Source: a bacterium (GTDB lineage Bacteria; Planctomycetota; Planctomycetia; Pirellulales; Pirellulaceae). Taken from it: DNA of 14,117 nucleotides. The translations under genes and the position numbers were made by a program. Shown one piece after another: positions 1-6,358 of this stretch. The notes under the pieces were generated by a model that made no database searches, was not told where the DNA came from, and was given only the letters and a program-made list of their open reading frames with translations. Numbering within the stretch: position 1 is the first letter of the stretch; the number at the start of each line of letters is the position of its first letter. Location: positions 1-14,117 of the forward strand of contig JAUIHJ010000121.1 of the NCBI GenBank assembly GCA_030432015.1, written 5' to 3'.

Positions 1-221
1 AACACGAACGCGAAACACAGCGTCGAAACACGAACGTTGTAGCGGCGTTGGGCGGGTGCGCCACACAGTCCCCGCGGGCAACACCAACTGGTATACTCGA
101 CAAGCAATCGGTACCGAATTGCCTGCCCGATGATTGCCGTCATCTCGATGGCCCAAGCCATCGCGAGCGCGGCATCGTCGCCCCCCCTCCCCTTCACACA
201 ATCACTGCGAGTTGACCCGCC
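1..221. other. Non-coding leader region upstream of the DUF1080 gene
   Basis: No convincing gene is visible here. The first 36 bases contain a short imperfect direct repeat: AACACGAACG occurs at 1-10 and again at 27-36, with a related GAAACAC at 12-18. A TATACT hexamer at 92-97 could be a -10 box, but no good -35 lies 16-18 bp upstream, so the promoter of the following gene is uncertain. Just before the ATG at 222 there is no recognisable Shine-Dalgarno sequence, which is common in planctomycetes. Confidence 0.5.
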
Positions 222-1064
222 ATGACGATTCTTGCCTCCCCTTGGAATGCGGTTTGGGCAGCCGGCTGCCGGCGTCTCCTGATCGCGGGACTTGTGCTTT
301 TCACAATCTCCTCGGTACACGCCGATCCAGCAACGAAACCAGGCGACCAACCCTTCCGGCCTGCCCAAACGGAATTGCCCGTTCGGCCACCGTCGGGTGC
401 GATCGTCTTGTTTGATGGCCAGGGAACCAACCTGTTCCTTGGCCGGCAAGGCACGGCATCCGATTGGCCGATCATCGATGGACTTCTTCAATCAGCACGG
501 GGCCAGGGGCGCACCAACCACGTGGTGTCGCGCATCCATTTTCGCGATGCGGAGATCCACGCGGAGTTCATGTTGCCTGCCCAAGGCAGCGGCAACAGCG
601 GCCTTTACCTGCATGGCAACTATGAGCTTCAGATCATCAATTCGATCGGAACAACAGAACCGGGTATGAACGACATCGGTGCCCTGTACGGATTCTCGAA
701 ACCCCTGGTCAACGCGTGTCGCCCGCCGGGCCAGTGGCAGGTTTACGACGTGCTTTATCGGGCGCCCAGACGCAACGCTGCGGGTGCGATTATCGAGGAT
801 GGCATGCTGACGGCTTGGCTCAACGGGAAACTGGTGCAGGATCGGACGACGTTCGGCGAACCGCGTTCGACCTACCACCCTTTCCGATACGGCACCACAC
901 CCTACTTGCAAACGATCTGGGAGCGGCAAAAACGAACCATGACAGGCCCACTCTTCCTGCAGGATCATGATAGCCCGGTTCGTTTTCGGAATATCTGGAT
1001 CCGACCGCTGGACGAACTGGCATTCAGCTACGAGCCCGCCCCGGTTGAGAACACCTCGAAGTAG
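222..1064 (+). CDS. Secreted DUF1080 / 3-keto-disaccharide hydrolase family protein
   Basis: This 280-residue protein has a Sec signal peptide: a basic stretch (CRR, 16-18), a hydrophobic core (about 19-31) and an A-x-A-like cleavage site at VHA (32-34), so it should act outside the cytoplasm. A single DUF1080 (PF06439) jelly-roll domain fills the rest. Family hallmarks are LFDG (63-66), the strand FRDAEIHAEF (107-116), GNSGLYLHGNYELQI (124-138) and the C-terminal LQDHDSPVRFRNIWIR (246-261). Characterised relatives act on 3-keto-glycosides by elimination or hydration; the substrate here cannot be read from sequence. The next gene, on the same strand, is a Tat-exported Gfo/Idh/MocA oxidoreductase of the kind that forms 3-keto sugars, so a shared pathway is likely. 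The start at 222 is chosen because it gives a complete signal peptide; there is no clear ribosome binding site. The protein is full length. Confidence 0.88.
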   Translation: MTILASPWNAVWAAGCRRLLIAGLVLFTISSVHADPATKPGDQPFRPAQTELPVRPPSGAIVLFDGQGTNLFLGRQGTASDWPIIDGLLQSARGQGRTNHVVSRIHFRDAEIHAEFMLPAQGSGNSGLYLHGNYELQIINSIGTTEPGMNDIGALYGFSKPLVNACRPPGQWQVYDVLYRAPRRNAAGAIIEDGMLTAWLNGKLVQDRTTFGEPRSTYHPFRYGTTPYLQTIWERQKRTMTGPLFLQDHDSPVRFRNIWIRPLDELAFSYEPAPVENTSK

Positions 1065-1184
1065 CCGTTTGGAACGGTCAGCGATCGCAGCCCAACGCTT
1101 GCGATCGCCCGACGCCACACGGGAGCCGATCGAAGGCATTTCGACTCGGCTTCGGAATAAATTTTCCGACTCAGCGCGGAACAA

Positions 1185-1213
1185 TTCGCGATCGAGAAAA
1201 TCCTGGCTATAAT
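1185..1213 (+). promoter_or_regulatory. Candidate sigma70-type promoter for the Gfo/Idh/MocA gene
   Basis: A perfect -10 hexamer TATAAT sits at 1208-1213. The hexamer 17 bp upstream (1185-1190, TTCGCG) matches TTGACA only weakly, so activity would rest on the -10 or on an activator. Transcription would start near 1220. The call rests on sequence match only. Confidence 0.45.
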
Positions 1214-1372
1214 GTCGGCAACTTGATCCTGACGCTCGGTCCCCGCATTTGCACCTTGCCCACCGCGCGACCCCCTGCCCCGCACCAGGGTTTCGCAGCG
1301 GATTGAAGCGGGGCCACGGCAGTCCCGCCAACCGCGTGAACGCGCTTCCCATGATTCTTCAACCAACCGTAC

Positions 1373-1376
1373 GGAG
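1373..1376 (+). promoter_or_regulatory. Ribosome binding site that fixes the start at 1384
   Basis: GGAG at 1373-1376 lies 7 nt before the ATG at 1384. That ATG begins directly at the Tat signal (MSQLNRRKFV). This argues against the longer in-frame start at 1249, which would bury the twin-arginine motif 50 residues inside the protein. Confidence 0.75.
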
Positions 1377-1383
1377 AAAAAGT

Positions 1384-2898
1384 ATGTCTCAGCTCAATCG
1401 ACGTAAATTCGTGACCCATACGCTTGCTGCCGCCGGCGCTGTCGCGCTGGCACCTCGTTTATCCCGCGCACAGTCCCCGAACGAGAAGATCGGCGTCGCG
1501 ATCATCGGTGCGGGCGGGCGCGGCGGCTCGCACATCGGCCAGTTCATTAAGGACAAGCGGACCGACATTCTCTACATCGTCGATGTAGACGAAGCGAAAG
1601 GCAACGCGAGGTGCGATGCGATTGCCAAGAGCCAGTCATTCCGTCCGAAACTGTTCTCTGACATGCGGCGCGTGCTGGACGACGACTCGGTCGACGCCAT
1701 CAGCACGGCGACGCCCAACCATTGGCACGCCCTATGCGGAATCTGGTCGATGCAAGCCGGCAAGGACGCTTATATCGAAAAACCCGTTTGCCACAATATC
1801 GCCGAAGGTACGGCGTTAATTGCGGCTGCTCGGAAATACAAGCGAATTTGCCAGGTCGGCACGCAGTCACGCTCCAACCCGGCTTGTCGCGAAGCGGTTG
1901 CGTTCCTGCAGAGCGGGGGAATTGGCGAAGTGAATTTTGCCCGCGGTCTTTGTTACAAGCGGCGCAAGTCGATTGGTGCCAAGGGCGATTTCCCGATTCC
2001 CAACGGAGTCGACTTTAGCCTTTGGAGCGGACCGGCCCAGTACACCGATCCGAAGATCACCCGACAACGGTTTCACTACGATTGGCATTGGCAGCGTCAG
2101 TATGGCAATGGCGACTTGGGAAATCAGGGCCCCCACCAAACAGACATCGCCCGCTGGGGACTGGGGATCGATACCCACCCGAGCACGATCGTCAGTTATG
2201 GTGGTCGACTCGGCTATCAGGCCGAGCGTAAGGATCCCAGCTATGTCGACGCCGGCGACACCGCCAATACCGAAGTGACGATTTACGACTACGGTAAGAA
2301 GTGCATCGTCTTTGAAACGCGCGGACTGGAGATCACCGAGTCCGCGGACGACGAACTCAACACCCTGTTCGGTAGCAAGAAGGGGAACAAGATCGGCGTG
2401 CTGTTCTACGGCAGCGACGGCTATCTGGTCCAGAAGTCCTACAACCACTGCGTGGCGTACGACAAGGACCTCAACATCATCAAGGAATTCAAGGGAGGCA
2501 ATGATGAACTGCACTTCCAGAACTTCCTCGACGCTTGCGCCAGCCGAAAGATGGAGGACTTGAATGCCGACGTCCGCGAAGGTCACCTGTCTGCTGGCAT
2601 GAGCCACCTCGGTAACATCTCGTATTATCTTGGTGAGAATAACCACAGGTCCGTCGCCGAGATTGGCGCGGCACTCGAGGGCGTGAAGAGCCTCGATGAC
2701 AATCAAAAGACGCTCGAGCGAACCGTCGCTCACCTGAAGGACAATCGGGTCGACCTGGAAAAGTATCCGCTGTCGATGGGACCGGTACTGAAGTTCGACA
2801 CCACCAACGAGACGTTTCCAGAGTCTCCCGAGGCAACCAAGTTGTTGTCGCGATCCTATCGCGAAGGATTTGTCTGCCCCACCGCGGACAAGGTCTAA
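1384..2898 (+). CDS. Tat-exported Gfo/Idh/MocA family NAD(P)-dependent oxidoreductase
   Basis: This 504-residue protein begins with a Tat-type signal: the twin-arginine motif NRRKFV at 5-10, a small-residue hydrophobic stretch (TLAAAGAVALAP) and a likely cleavage after SRAQ (27-30). The mature part opens with a Rossmann fold carrying the dinucleotide-binding loop GAGGRG (42-47). The family signature EKP is at 132-134, followed by the C-terminal alpha/beta domain containing GPHQTDIARW (249-258), whose His/Asp pair sits where family members place catalytic residues. It probably binds NAD(P) in the cytoplasm before export and oxidises or reduces a sugar or inositol derivative. The DUF1080 gene upstream suggests C3 oxidation of a glycoside. 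Length is typical of the larger planctomycete members that have a C-terminal extension. The substrate is unknown. Confidence 0.9.
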   Translation: MSQLNRRKFVTHTLAAAGAVALAPRLSRAQSPNEKIGVAIIGAGGRGGSHIGQFIKDKRTDILYIVDVDEAKGNARCDAIAKSQSFRPKLFSDMRRVLDDDSVDAISTATPNHWHALCGIWSMQAGKDAYIEKPVCHNIAEGTALIAAARKYKRICQVGTQSRSNPACREAVAFLQSGGIGEVNFARGLCYKRRKSIGAKGDFPIPNGVDFSLWSGPAQYTDPKITRQRFHYDWHWQRQYGNGDLGNQGPHQTDIARWGLGIDTHPSTIVSYGGRLGYQAERKDPSYVDAGDTANTEVTIYDYGKKCIVFETRGLEITESADDELNTLFGSKKGNKIGVLFYGSDGYLVQKSYNHCVAYDKDLNIIKEFKGGNDELHFQNFLDACASRKMEDLNADVREGHLSAGMSHLGNISYYLGENNHRSVAEIGAALEGVKSLDDNQKTLERTVAHLKDNRVDLEKYPLSMGPVLKFDTTNETFPESPEATKLLSRSYREGFVCPTADKV

Positions 2899-2950
2899 CC
2901 TGCATTGGATTCGCCTGGGAAAGAAGAAGCCCAGCGAGCAGGCTCATCCC

Positions 2951-2978
2951 CGCGGGCGGCCACCCGAGGCCGCCCGCG
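2951..2978 (+). terminator. Strong GC hairpin, possible terminator after the oxidoreductase
   Basis: CGCGGGCGGCC (2951-2961) and GGCCGCCCGCG (2968-2978) form a perfect 11-bp stem around a 6-nt loop, 53 bp after the oxidoreductase stop codon. No T-run follows, so it is not a classical intrinsic terminator. It could end transcription without a U-tract, protect the mRNA 3' end, or be a dispersed palindromic repeat. Confidence 0.4.
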
Positions 2979-3263
2979 ACGGGATCGCTCGCCAACAACC
3001 AGCGCCCCTGCGCCTGTGGAAATCAGGGGCTAAATAGAGTCGCCGTGTCCGGAGTTCGCGGGCCGTCTGAAACAGCAACCGGGCCTTTTCCGCTGGGCAG
3101 GTCTCGCCGCTTACAGCAGCCCTCCGTTTGTAGTGGACATGCGGAAGAAGTCCCTTCGACCGCTGTTGATCTGGCAAATCATGGTCGTCCAGCAGAACCA
3201 AAGTCAATTTATTTGGACTGGGTGACCGATCCAAGAACTATCGTTTAGAACTGCATTTGACGG

Positions 3264-3292
3264 TTGTTCGGCCCAAGCAATGGCCCTATAAT
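3264..3292 (+). promoter_or_regulatory. Sigma70-type promoter for the PAS-GAF-receiver gene
   Basis: A perfect TATAAT at 3287-3292 has TTGTTC at 3264-3269, separated by exactly 17 bp. The -35 matches TTGACA at three first-half positions. A TTGACG at 3257-3262 is a better hexamer but lies 24 bp from the -10, too far. Transcription would begin near 3299, leaving a leader of about 30 nt that contains the ribosome binding site. Confidence 0.6.
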
Positions 3293-3315
3293 TCGACGGG
3301 CGTGAATAGCGTTTT

Positions 3316-3322
3316 AGGAGGT
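3316..3322 (+). promoter_or_regulatory. Ribosome binding site deciding a GTG start at 3329
   Basis: AGGAGGT at 3316-3322 is a near-perfect Shine-Dalgarno sequence 6 nt before GTG at 3329. The frame is open further upstream to a TTG at 3257, but that TTG lies upstream of the promoter's -10 box and has no such site. Confidence 0.85.
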
Positions 3323-3328
3323 TGGTGG

Positions 3329-5041
3329 GTGTCTCAAAAGCCCAAAGTCCTCTGTGTATTGAATCACGACGATGCTCAGACCGGCTTGACCGAATTTTTT
3401 CGTGACGCGTGTGAACTCGTAGATGCTGGCGATCCGTTCACGGCGCTTTCGACCGTCGCGGACGAGCATTACGACGCGGTTTACATCGATTCCGCGGCTG
3501 CCACCCAATTAAGGCATCTCGTGCAGAGCGAGCAGATTCTTGACGGCATGCCAGGCGGCGTCGTCATGATGAGCCTGGAAAATACCATCACCTGGGCGAA
3601 CCGCCGCTTTCAGGAATGGGCAACGGCGGAAGACGTCGTGGGAATGGGGTTCTATGCCGCACTCGGCCACCCCGAAATCCTGGGACCTGACTTCTGTCCG
3701 TTTCACACAGCCCTGGCAACTGGAAAGGCGAGTTGTTCGACGCTGCGGGTCGAAGACCACCGTTACTACCAAACACATGCGGCCCCCGTCTTTGATGAGA
3801 GCGGAAGTCCCACGTGTCTCATTGTGACCGTGCGCGATGTCTCCGATGAAATGCTCCAGCAGCAAAAGCTGGAAGCCATCCATCTGGCGGGAGTCGAACT
3901 CTCCAACCTGACGCCAGAAGAAGTCTTCCACATGGAAGTCGGCGAGCGGATTGAGTTGCTGAAGTCGAACATTGTGCATTACATCCAGGATTTGCTGAAG
4001 TTTGACGTCGTCGAAATCCGGTTGCTGAATCAACAGACAGCGCGGCTCGAACCACTGCTGTCCATCGGCATCGATAAAGAAGCGGCTGGCCGCCCCCTGT
4101 TTGCCCGCCCCAAAGACAACGGTGTCACCGGCTTTGTCGCCGCCACCGGCAAGAGCTACATGTGCGAGGACACCACCGAAGATCCTCTGTATTTGCAAGC
4201 CTTCGAAGGCGCCAAGAGTTCGCTGACCGTACCGCTGATTCTGCACGATCAGGTGGTGGGGACCTTTAATGTCGAGAGTCCTGAACCCCGTGCGTTTGTC
4301 GAGATCGACCTTCAGTTCCTGGAGATCTTCGCGCGTGACGTCGCGATGGCACTCAACACGCTCGAACTGATGGTCGCGCAGCGTGCTAGCACGGCGCAAG
4401 AGAGTGTCGAGGCGATTCACGGCGCCGTGGCCCTGCCGGTCGACGAGATTCTGAATGACGCTGTCAATGTCATGGAACATTACATCGGGCATGAGCCCGA
4501 AGTGGTCGAGCGTCTGCAGCGGATCCTGAGAAACGCTCGCGATATCAAGCAGGTGATTCACCGGGTCGGCCGAAAAATGGCCCCGGCCGAGGTTGTCCCT
4601 GCGTCGGCGAACGCCGCAAGACACGCCAAACTGCAAGGTTTGCGGGTCCTCGTCGTGGATGATGACACGCGAGTTCGTAACGATGCCCATGCCTTGCTGG
4701 ATCGTCACGGCTGCGAAGTGGAAACGGCACACGCCGGCGGCGAAGCCATTTTCATGGTTCGCAACGGGGATCCTGGCGATCGGTATGACGTGATTATCGC
4801 CGACATCAGTCTGCCCGACATGAACGGCTACGACTTTCTCGTCAAACTCACCGAGTTGGTCGACCCAGTGCCCTTGGTCCTAATGACCGGTTTCGGGTAC
4901 GATCCTGGCCATTCGATTGTCAAGTCACGGAAGGCAGGCCTGCACCCCAAGGCTGTGCTGTACAAGCCCTTCCGCCTCGACCAACTGGTTGAGACGATCG
5001 AGACCATTAGCGATGCATACCGCGTAATGCCGCAGGCCTGA
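3329..5041 (+). CDS. PAS-GAF-receiver signalling protein without kinase ATPase domain
   Basis: This is a cytoplasmic 570-residue signal-transduction protein. Residues 5-60 resemble a shortened, receiver-like fold (VLCVLNHDD at the first strand, VYID near 51-54). Next come a PAS domain (about 68-175, ending in VTVRDVSDE, with CPFH at 123-126) and a GAF domain (about 195-348, with NGVTGFVAATGKSY and a VPLILHDQVVGTFNVES core). A helical segment follows (about 352-418) that resembles a histidine-kinase dimerisation region. The protein ends in a complete receiver (437-560) with the acidic cluster D444-D446, phospho-acceptor D492 in ADISLPDMNG, T520 and K546 in YKPF. There is no HATPase_c domain and no DNA-binding output domain. 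It therefore probably receives phosphate from another kinase and works through partners. The metallophosphoesterase gene begins 65 bp downstream. Ligand and output are unknown. Confidence 0.85.
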   Translation: MSQKPKVLCVLNHDDAQTGLTEFFRDACELVDAGDPFTALSTVADEHYDAVYIDSAAATQLRHLVQSEQILDGMPGGVVMMSLENTITWANRRFQEWATAEDVVGMGFYAALGHPEILGPDFCPFHTALATGKASCSTLRVEDHRYYQTHAAPVFDESGSPTCLIVTVRDVSDEMLQQQKLEAIHLAGVELSNLTPEEVFHMEVGERIELLKSNIVHYIQDLLKFDVVEIRLLNQQTARLEPLLSIGIDKEAAGRPLFARPKDNGVTGFVAATGKSYMCEDTTEDPLYLQAFEGAKSSLTVPLILHDQVVGTFNVESPEPRAFVEIDLQFLEIFARDVAMALNTLELMVAQRASTAQESVEAIHGAVALPVDEILNDAVNVMEHYIGHEPEVVERLQRILRNARDIKQVIHRVGRKMAPAEVVPASANAARHAKLQGLRVLVVDDDTRVRNDAHALLDRHGCEVETAHAGGEAIFMVRNGDPGDRYDVIIADISLPDMNGYDFLVKLTELVDPVPLVLMTGFGYDPGHSIVKSRKAGLHPKAVLYKPFRLDQLVETIETISDAYRVMPQA

Positions 5042-5106
5042 GGCAGCGACGGCGGATTGCATTGCCGCCGATCACTAAGCCCGAACTCGCTTTGAGTGCC
5101 TGCCTC

Positions 5107-6282
5107 ATGGTATCGCTAAATGACGTTCTGCTAATTTCCGGCTTCGTCTTTGGCCACACCGCACTTTGGGTGGCGATGTTCAACCGCGTCCATGCCCTGC
5201 CCTTTCCATGCCGCCTGATCAGCGCCCTGGAGAAGGTGCACGTGCTATTCCTGGTCGCCGGCCCCGTGGCGGTCACCGGATGGATGCTCGGCGGATTTCG
5301 TGCCCACGCGAGCTTCGCAGCGCTGCTGACGGAATACCCGGTACTGGCGGGCTATGCGTTTGTCTGTTGCGGGATCGCGATCTTCATTCCGGTGATTTGG
5401 TCCGTCAGGAAAGTCACCGATTTGCAACTGCTGCAACCGTTGAGCAATCACACGGAGCAAGTCGATGTGTCGCGTGAGCTTGGCCACGCCGTGGTGGGAA
5501 CACGGGGGGCGTTGCTTCTGTCCAAGATCCCGGGGAATCAGCTTGGCGAACTCTATATCCATGACAAAGTGCTGAGCCACCCGCGTTTGCCATCGGCCCT
5601 GGAGGGCCTGACCATCGGGCATTTGTCTGATTTCCACTTCACGGGAAAGATCAAACGCGAGTATTTCGAATATGTGATCGACCGTGCTAACGAACTGGAC
5701 TGTGACATCGTGGCGGTAACGGGTGATATCGTTGACACGGACGAGTGCATCGACTGGATCCCGGCGACGTTGGGTCGTTTGCAGAGCCGGCACGGCGTCT
5801 ATTTCGTCCTGGGGAACCACGACAAGCGGATCACCGACGTACCCGGCTTGCGGTCCACACTGCGCGAGGCGGGGTTGATTGAAGTTGCCGGACGCACACA
5901 CGAAATCGAAATTGCCGGACAACGCGTCGCCCTGGCTGGGAACGAACTCCCGTGGTTTCGGCCGGCCGGCGAACTCGCCGCCGACCAGCAGGGTGCCGAG
6001 ACCTTCCGGATCCTGCTTTCACACTCCCCCGACCAACTGCGGTGGGCGCGCAAACGCCAATTCGACCTGATGCTGGCAGGACACACGCATGGCGGGCAAA
6101 TTCGCTTCCCCGTCATCGGCCCAGTCGTTTCCCCCAGCTTGTACGGCGTCAAGTATGCGAGCGGCTTATTTTACGAAGCACCGACCCTGATGCACGTCAG
6201 CCGTGGTCTGTCCGGGCTGGACCCGATCCGCATCAATTGCGCCCCGGAATTGGCGAAGCTGACGCTGCGTTGCGCGGGCTGA
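5107..6282 (+). CDS. Membrane-anchored metallophosphoesterase (calcineurin-like, YkuE/LpxG type)
   Basis: This is a 391-residue protein when started at the ATG at 5107. Three hydrophobic segments (about 6-27, 44-62 and 78-100) form an N-terminal membrane anchor. The calcineurin-like phosphoesterase domain follows with all metal-binding motifs: D175-x-H177 (LSDFH), GD at 206-207, GNHD at 236-239, H306 in LLSHSPD, and GHTH at 325-328. Related enzymes cleave UDP-diacylglucosamine or other phosphodiesters at the membrane; the substrate here cannot be fixed from sequence. An in-frame TTG at 5062 would add 15 residues. The ATG is preferred because the first membrane helix begins directly after it, though neither start has a clear Shine-Dalgarno sequence. 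The gene follows the PAS-GAF-receiver gene closely and probably shares its transcript. Confidence 0.85.
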   Translation: MVSLNDVLLISGFVFGHTALWVAMFNRVHALPFPCRLISALEKVHVLFLVAGPVAVTGWMLGGFRAHASFAALLTEYPVLAGYAFVCCGIAIFIPVIWSVRKVTDLQLLQPLSNHTEQVDVSRELGHAVVGTRGALLLSKIPGNQLGELYIHDKVLSHPRLPSALEGLTIGHLSDFHFTGKIKREYFEYVIDRANELDCDIVAVTGDIVDTDECIDWIPATLGRLQSRHGVYFVLGNHDKRITDVPGLRSTLREAGLIEVAGRTHEIEIAGQRVALAGNELPWFRPAGELAADQQGAETFRILLSHSPDQLRWARKRQFDLMLAGHTHGGQIRFPVIGPVVSPSLYGVKYASGLFYEAPTLMHVSRGLSGLDPIRINCAPELAKLTLRCAG

Positions 6283-6358
6283 CGCGTTACGAAGTGCGTG
6301 TCTGGTGCGAGTGCCGGGCAAACCGTTTCCAGGTCAGCGCGGTGAAATCCGCTGCGTC

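Larger units (their letters stand above)
1065..1383 (+). other. Intergenic region with CGATCG cluster and long 5' UTR
   Basis: This 319-bp gap has no supported gene. Its left part carries four CGATCG cores within 114 bp: GCGATCGC at 1081-1088 and at 1101-1108 (20 bp centre to centre), CGATCG at 1127-1132 and CGATCG at 1189-1194, the last overlapping the candidate -35. A -10 box lies at 1208-1213. If used, it gives the oxidoreductase a 5' leader of roughly 160 nt, in which I see no recognisable riboswitch. The frame is open from 1249, but that extension has no signal-like or domain content, so I treat it as untranslated. Confidence 0.45.
2899..3328 (+). other. Intergenic region with two hairpins and a downstream promoter
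   Basis: This 430-bp stretch separates the oxidoreductase from the signalling gene. It contains a strong hairpin (2951-2978), a second stem GCCCCTG (3004-3010) with CAGGGGC (3024-3030) around a 13-nt loop, and a promoter plus ribosome binding site at its right end. The short open frames inside it have no domain-like content and I do not call them genes. Confidence 0.5.

Noticed and set aside
492..1352. A 286-codon reverse open frame across the DUF1080 gene and the following gap
   Set aside because: It overlaps a gene with clear DUF1080 motifs and a signal peptide, and crosses the promoter region of the next gene.
1249..1383. A 45-residue N-terminal extension of the oxidoreductase
   Set aside because: It would bury the twin-arginine signal; the ATG at 1384 has GGAG 7 nt upstream and starts exactly at the Tat signal.
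1867..2733. A 288-codon reverse-strand open frame inside the oxidoreductase gene
   Set aside because: It is the antisense shadow of a well-supported Gfo/Idh/MocA gene and shows only hydrophobic Val/Leu/Ala-rich composition.
3509..4732. A 407-codon reverse-strand open frame inside the PAS-GAF-receiver gene
   Set aside because: The forward frame has clear PAS, GAF and receiver motifs with a promoter and Shine-Dalgarno sequence. The reverse translation has no recognisable motif.
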